Shown one piece after another: positions 60,686-64,000 of a stretch of 64,000 nt of DNA (position 1 is its first letter; each line of letters opens with the position of its first letter). Under the pieces are notes generated by a model. That model did not search any database, was not told the origin of the DNA, and saw nothing but the letters and a program-made list of their open reading frames with translations. A program made the position numbers and the translations under genes. This DNA comes from Xylanibacter ruminicola (GTDB lineage Bacteria > Bacteroidota > Bacteroidia > Bacteroidales > Bacteroidaceae), in NCBI RefSeq assembly GCF_900142525.1, contig NZ_FRBD01000019.1:51910-115909 (forward strand), written 5' to 3'.

Positions 60686-63679
60686 ATGGAAAAAAAAATT
60701 AACCCGAATAATAGTGAGAAATTAGCAAAGACGCTTTCTCAAGACACTTATGATATCTTTATTAGTTACAAAGTGACTGAAAACAAAGAAGAAGCAAAAA
60801 CTCTCTATGATATTTTGCATGATGAAGGCTATTCCGTTTTTTGGGATAAAGATAAACTAAAAGGGGGCGAAAAGTGGAATAAACAATTAGAAGTTGCACT
60901 GAGAAATGCAAGATTCTTTTTCGTTTTTACAACCCCAGAATCGCTAAATAGTTTTCAAGAAGGATGGAATGAAGATGGTAATGATAAATATAGTTATTAT
61001 TGTCATGAAATTGACCTTATCACGAATCGGGTAAATGATGAAAATGTTTATTGTTTGCCACTTTTTACTGACTCTTTGCAAGTAATTAGAAATTATAATG
61101 AATTTTTTAAAAGAGATAATACAGCCAGAAAATGTATTGATACTTTAAGTGAGTGTGAAGGGCATGCGTATAGTAAGCTAGACGGAAATACAACCTTTAG
61201 GTCAGGTCTGATTGAATACATATATAAACAACTATCTAATGTAGGTATTTTCCCCTTCTATAAAAAAAGTAGAGATGTAATTACTGGTGAATTGTTTTAT
61301 GATCCTAAACGTGCTTCTAGCGAACAAGGATTCAAAGCAGGAAGTCGATATTATGTAAAGCGTAGTATTGACAATTCAATTTCAAATTTTGCCAGTATGC
61401 AAGACGAGAACTCTTTTCTTTTTATTTCTGGCAGACCTGGTTCTGGAAAAACGCGTGCATTATATGAATGGCTTCATAGCCCATCTATGGAAAATGAGAA
61501 TGTTGTGGTTCTGAATAGACATACTATTCGACCTGTCTATGAAAAACTAATGAAGTTTAAATCGTCGTCATTCGAGTTTTCAAGCACAAATAAATCGCTA
61601 TATTTTGTTTGTGACCAAGTGAATGATGTGTTTAATTTCCTCACTTCTGAGGAACAACTAAAATTTTTAAGTGTTATATATAGTAAACAATATAAATTCG
61701 TAGGAACAGATACTCCTTATGATAATGATATTTTTCTTCACAAAATTAACATAAGTGATTGGCCTTATAAAATAGTGCATATAAAAGACTTGACTGAAGA
61801 TGAAATTAGGGAGTTCCAATTTGTTTACGGTTATAAAAACAATGATAATAAAAAGAAAATTGCTGCAGACTTTGTTGAACTCCTAAGGGCTCATAAAAAT
61901 AAAGTGATAAATAATATCTATAAATATGATCAAGAAAATGCTATATATGGACAATTGCGTGTATTTTTGCGGGTAGTCCAGATTGCTAAAGAAATATTGA
62001 AGAAAAATGATTTGGAATCAATTCGCAACTTGTTGAATGGTATCTTCCCAGGTCGTTTTGATGATTCTGTTATAGTTCGATTGTTAAATATCCTTTCTTT
62101 CCCCGAATATGGGATTAGTATTTTAGATCTTGGGGTTTCAGAGAAATTAACTGTATACGAGTTATTTTTAAGTGTGGATAACTATAATGTGAATATTTAT
62201 GATGATTTGGCATGGGAAATGATGCAAACAAGGTTAGATGGCAATGAAAATATACTTTATGACCTTTATTCTTTAAAAGATACCCAAGCTATTTGCAATA
62301 TTTTTAATAAGTGCGACTTGTTTGATAATCCAGCATATAACTATATGCTATTCTACAATTTGCCATTTAAGAATCGTAATGAAGAATTAAATGATTATTA
62401 TTCTCGTTGTGATGTGATGCGAAATTATATAATTGGAAGAATTGACAAATGGAAGAATAATCATAAGTGGGATACAAATGATAGAGATTTTCGAACTCTT
62501 GTTTCCGCAATAACAGAACGATCTGTAAATATTAAGCAAATTGATCAATCTATAAAATTATTACCGGTAACAGATGCGAAATCAATCCGTTCACTTTATA
62601 AAATTGCTAAGACGTGGCATTTAAATCCAGGTGATGAAAAACAGTTTGAAGGTTTTGATAATCTATTAGTAGAACAAACAGATAAGTATCACAATACCAA
62701 TAGTGTTTCATTTGACGATATAAGCAGAATACATTATGAAATAGATTCTCATTATAAAACATTAAGTTTTGAAGATTGTTACAATCAGTGTAAGCCCTTA
62801 ATGGATCATGATTTCCTAAATGAAGATTGTAACCATAGAGATTTGGATTTTTTGTTCACAGATTTAGCTTCATTATGTAAAAAAAGTGAAGACTTTGATC
62901 ATTTTTGGGCGTTTTTTGATTCAGTTGCTCAAAAAATGTGTTCCTATATGATGTCAGTTTATACTGCAAAGGCTATAGCTAAATCAATATCTAGATTTTT
63001 TTATGGTAAAAAATACGCCGAAAACGAACGACAATTGTTGTCACGTTTAATATCTCATATTCCAGTTGTTATTAAATTTGGAAGTATTGTCGATGTCGAA
63101 AATAGACAATTGTACCTCATGTATATATCCCGAATTATTTTAGTACAACGTTGTTTCTACACATCATTTTGTATTTATGAAGAAGCACGTAAAAAACTAG
63201 GTATGGCGGAAAAAGGAGATCATGAATTAAGAATTATTTCATTGTGCCTTAAGAATTGTCAAGCTAATGAATTCTCAATGGCTGTTGTTTATATAGTGAA
63301 TCTTTCTGTAGAAGATAAAAGGATTTTTTACAACATTTTAATTAGAAAAGCACCTACGCAAGAAGAGGCATATTATATTTTAAGATTTTTGTCTAAAGAG
63401 GGTACTGATAGTTATACATTGTCAAATTGCTTAAAAAAAGTGGAAAATGTTAGTTTTATTCCTACTAGTAAAATTGAGAAAGATTTGGCAAAAATACATG
63501 ATGAAAATGAGTGTAGGGAACAGATGGAATGGTTGAAAATGAACATTGAGGAAGATGATAAGATTCTACTTGATGATGCTTATGCAGTCCTTAAGCGCAT
63601 TCCTTTTAAAGAGCGGAAAAAGTGGCAACAAAGCCTTCTGCTCTTTTTCGAAGGGAAAGAACGTGGTAGTGTAAGTTGA
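60686..63679 (+). CDS. TIR domain-P-loop NTPase protein, 997 residues
   Basis: N-terminal TIR domain at about 20-150: YDIFISYKVTENKEEAKTLY, DEGYSVFWDKDKLKGG and WNKQLEVALRNARFFFVFTT, with Glu69 at the position of the TIR NADase catalytic Glu. A NTPase module follows, Walker A ISGRPGSGKTRALYEW at 249-256, candidate Walker B LYFVCDQV at about 305-312. The remaining 600 residues look all-helical and may form a sensor of STAND type. AT-rich like the preceding gene; no frameshift. Prokaryotic TIR-NTPases are often anti-phage NAD+-cleaving or signal-making enzymes. Substrate and trigger unknown. Confidence 0.88.
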   Translation: MEKKINPNNSEKLAKTLSQDTYDIFISYKVTENKEEAKTLYDILHDEGYSVFWDKDKLKGGEKWNKQLEVALRNARFFFVFTTPESLNSFQEGWNEDGNDKYSYYCHEIDLITNRVNDENVYCLPLFTDSLQVIRNYNEFFKRDNTARKCIDTLSECEGHAYSKLDGNTTFRSGLIEYIYKQLSNVGIFPFYKKSRDVITGELFYDPKRASSEQGFKAGSRYYVKRSIDNSISNFASMQDENSFLFISGRPGSGKTRALYEWLHSPSMENENVVVLNRHTIRPVYEKLMKFKSSSFEFSSTNKSLYFVCDQVNDVFNFLTSEEQLKFLSVIYSKQYKFVGTDTPYDNDIFLHKINISDWPYKIVHIKDLTEDEIREFQFVYGYKNNDNKKKIAADFVELLRAHKNKVINNIYKYDQENAIYGQLRVFLRVVQIAKEILKKNDLESIRNLLNGIFPGRFDDSVIVRLLNILSFPEYGISILDLGVSEKLTVYELFLSVDNYNVNIYDDLAWEMMQTRLDGNENILYDLYSLKDTQAICNIFNKCDLFDNPAYNYMLFYNLPFKNRNEELNDYYSRCDVMRNYIIGRIDKWKNNHKWDTNDRDFRTLVSAITERSVNIKQIDQSIKLLPVTDAKSIRSLYKIAKTWHLNPGDEKQFEGFDNLLVEQTDKYHNTNSVSFDDISRIHYEIDSHYKTLSFEDCYNQCKPLMDHDFLNEDCNHRDLDFLFTDLASLCKKSEDFDHFWAFFDSVAQKMCSYMMSVYTAKAIAKSISRFFYGKKYAENERQLLSRLISHIPVVIKFGSIVDVENRQLYLMYISRIILVQRCFYTSFCIYEEARKKLGMAEKGDHELRIISLCLKNCQANEFSMAVVYIVNLSVEDKRIFYNILIRKAPTQEEAYYILRFLSKEGTDSYTLSNCLKKVENVSFIPTSKIEKDLAKIHDENECREQMEWLKMNIEEDDKILLDDAYAVLKRIPFKERKKWQQSLLLFFEGKERGSVS

Positions 63680-63725
63680 ACTGTGTCAAGGCCATTTCCC
63701 TTATTATATTAACCTCAGATGGGGG

Positions 63726-63747
63726 ACACGATTTTTAATCGTGTTTT
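63726..63747 (+). terminator. Hairpin with T run after the TIR gene
   Basis: ACACGATT pairs with AATCGTGT around TTT, followed by TTT. It may terminate the TIR transcript and also lies between that gene and the transposase, so it may be part of the insertion sequence. Confidence 0.55.
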
Positions 63748-63776
63748 CCAGATGAGGAGCCTTTCTAGCTGCAAAG

Positions 63777-64000
63777 TTACATAATTTCATACCTATCTCC
63801 AAATTTTATCGCTATTTGTTGTGAAATAAGTGCCCAGTTCGCCAGGGGCATAGTCCACTTCTCGCTAATGTTACGGTAAGCCAGGTAGACGAGTTTCTCC
63901 AAGGCTGTATCAGACGGGAATACGCCCTTGTTCTTCGTAACCTTGCGTATCTGACGGTGATAGCCTTCGACTGTATTGGTCGTGTAAATGAGACGACGAA
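63777..64000 (-). mobile_element. IS256-family transposase, C-terminal part (continues beyond the window)
   Basis: The minus strand reads RRLIYTTNTVEGYHRQIRKV, then TKNKGVFPSDTALEKLVYLA and NISEKWTMPLANWALISQQI, ending in TAA at 63779-63777. The TNxVE-x4-RKxTKxKG block is typical for IS256/MULE transposases and contains the catalytic Glu. The element end probably lies at about 63680-63705 (AACTGTGTCAAGGCC), immediately behind the TIR gene stop. The catalytic Asp residues should lie outside the window. Confidence 0.92.

Overview
The window looks like chromosomal DNA from a member of the Bacteroidota, most probably a Prevotella-type Prevotellaceae. The evidence is the repeated TAnnTTTG -7 promoter element (often with TTTG about 19-20 bases upstream), the rarity of strong Shine-Dalgarno sites, TonB-era style Bacteroidota families (DUF4112, EFR1 ferredoxin, CMD-cupin proteins, DUF4372-type IS4 transposase) and lipoproteins with a Cys lipobox. 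This is inference from sequence; no database search was run.

Layout. 1-3.8 kb: the 3' end of pyruvate phosphate dikinase, then a Fic protein and an unknown gene, closed by a second copy of the ppdK tail and a strong terminator. 3.9-7.1 kb: decayed accessory DNA (truncated DUF4112 gene, minisatellite, perfect AT palindrome, broken BRO antirepressor), a second Fic-wHTH gene behind GGTGGTA repeats, and the 3' half of a tRNA-His gene. 7.3-9.4 kb: thioesterase-dinB and a small heat shock protein. 9.7-12.2 kb: a leftward oxidative-stress operon (glutathione peroxidase, DoxX, small membrane protein, rubrerythrin-like protein, flavin-reductase-like lipoprotein) under a promoter with three ATCG-N4-CGAT palindromes. 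12.2-23.9 kb: DUF4112, AraC regulator, flavodoxin/aldo-keto reductase/Fe-alcohol dehydrogenase, and a long leftward run of hydrolase, thioesterase, FMN reductase, acyltransferase and hexapeptide acetyltransferase genes.

24.2-34.5 kb is a candidate defence or DNA-repair island: XRE regulator, a 1575-residue DnaQ-RecQ-UvrD fusion, PD-(D/E)XK nuclease, Nudix hydrolase, DUF4298 and an AlbA/Schlafen-type ATPase with an in-frame amber stop. It is followed by an unknown gene, a frameshifted gene and an internally deleted IS4-family element. 35.6-43.2 kb holds a second redox/hydrolase operon paralogous to the first, with its AraC regulators; 43.4-49.2 kb a TolC-HlyD-ABC efflux operon; 49.3-51.7 kb a monooxygenase-fold protein, an aldo-keto reductase and another AraC regulator, then a third copy of the ppdK tail. 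51.8-55.9 kb is core: a UDP-glucuronate decarboxylase-like gene and the N-degron set clpS-clpA-aat.

55.9-57.6 kb encodes a CbbX-like AAA ATPase. 58.0-63.7 kb is clearly AT-rich compared with its neighbours and encodes what I consider the most exciting system here: a channel-like membrane protein with tandem Rossmann (RCK-like) domains and a C-terminal RyR-like domain, paired with a TIR-P-loop NTPase of 997 residues. The proposal is a TIR-generated nucleotide signal acting on a membrane effector, i.e. an anti-phage system. It is flanked on the right by an IS256-family transposase gene that runs off the window.
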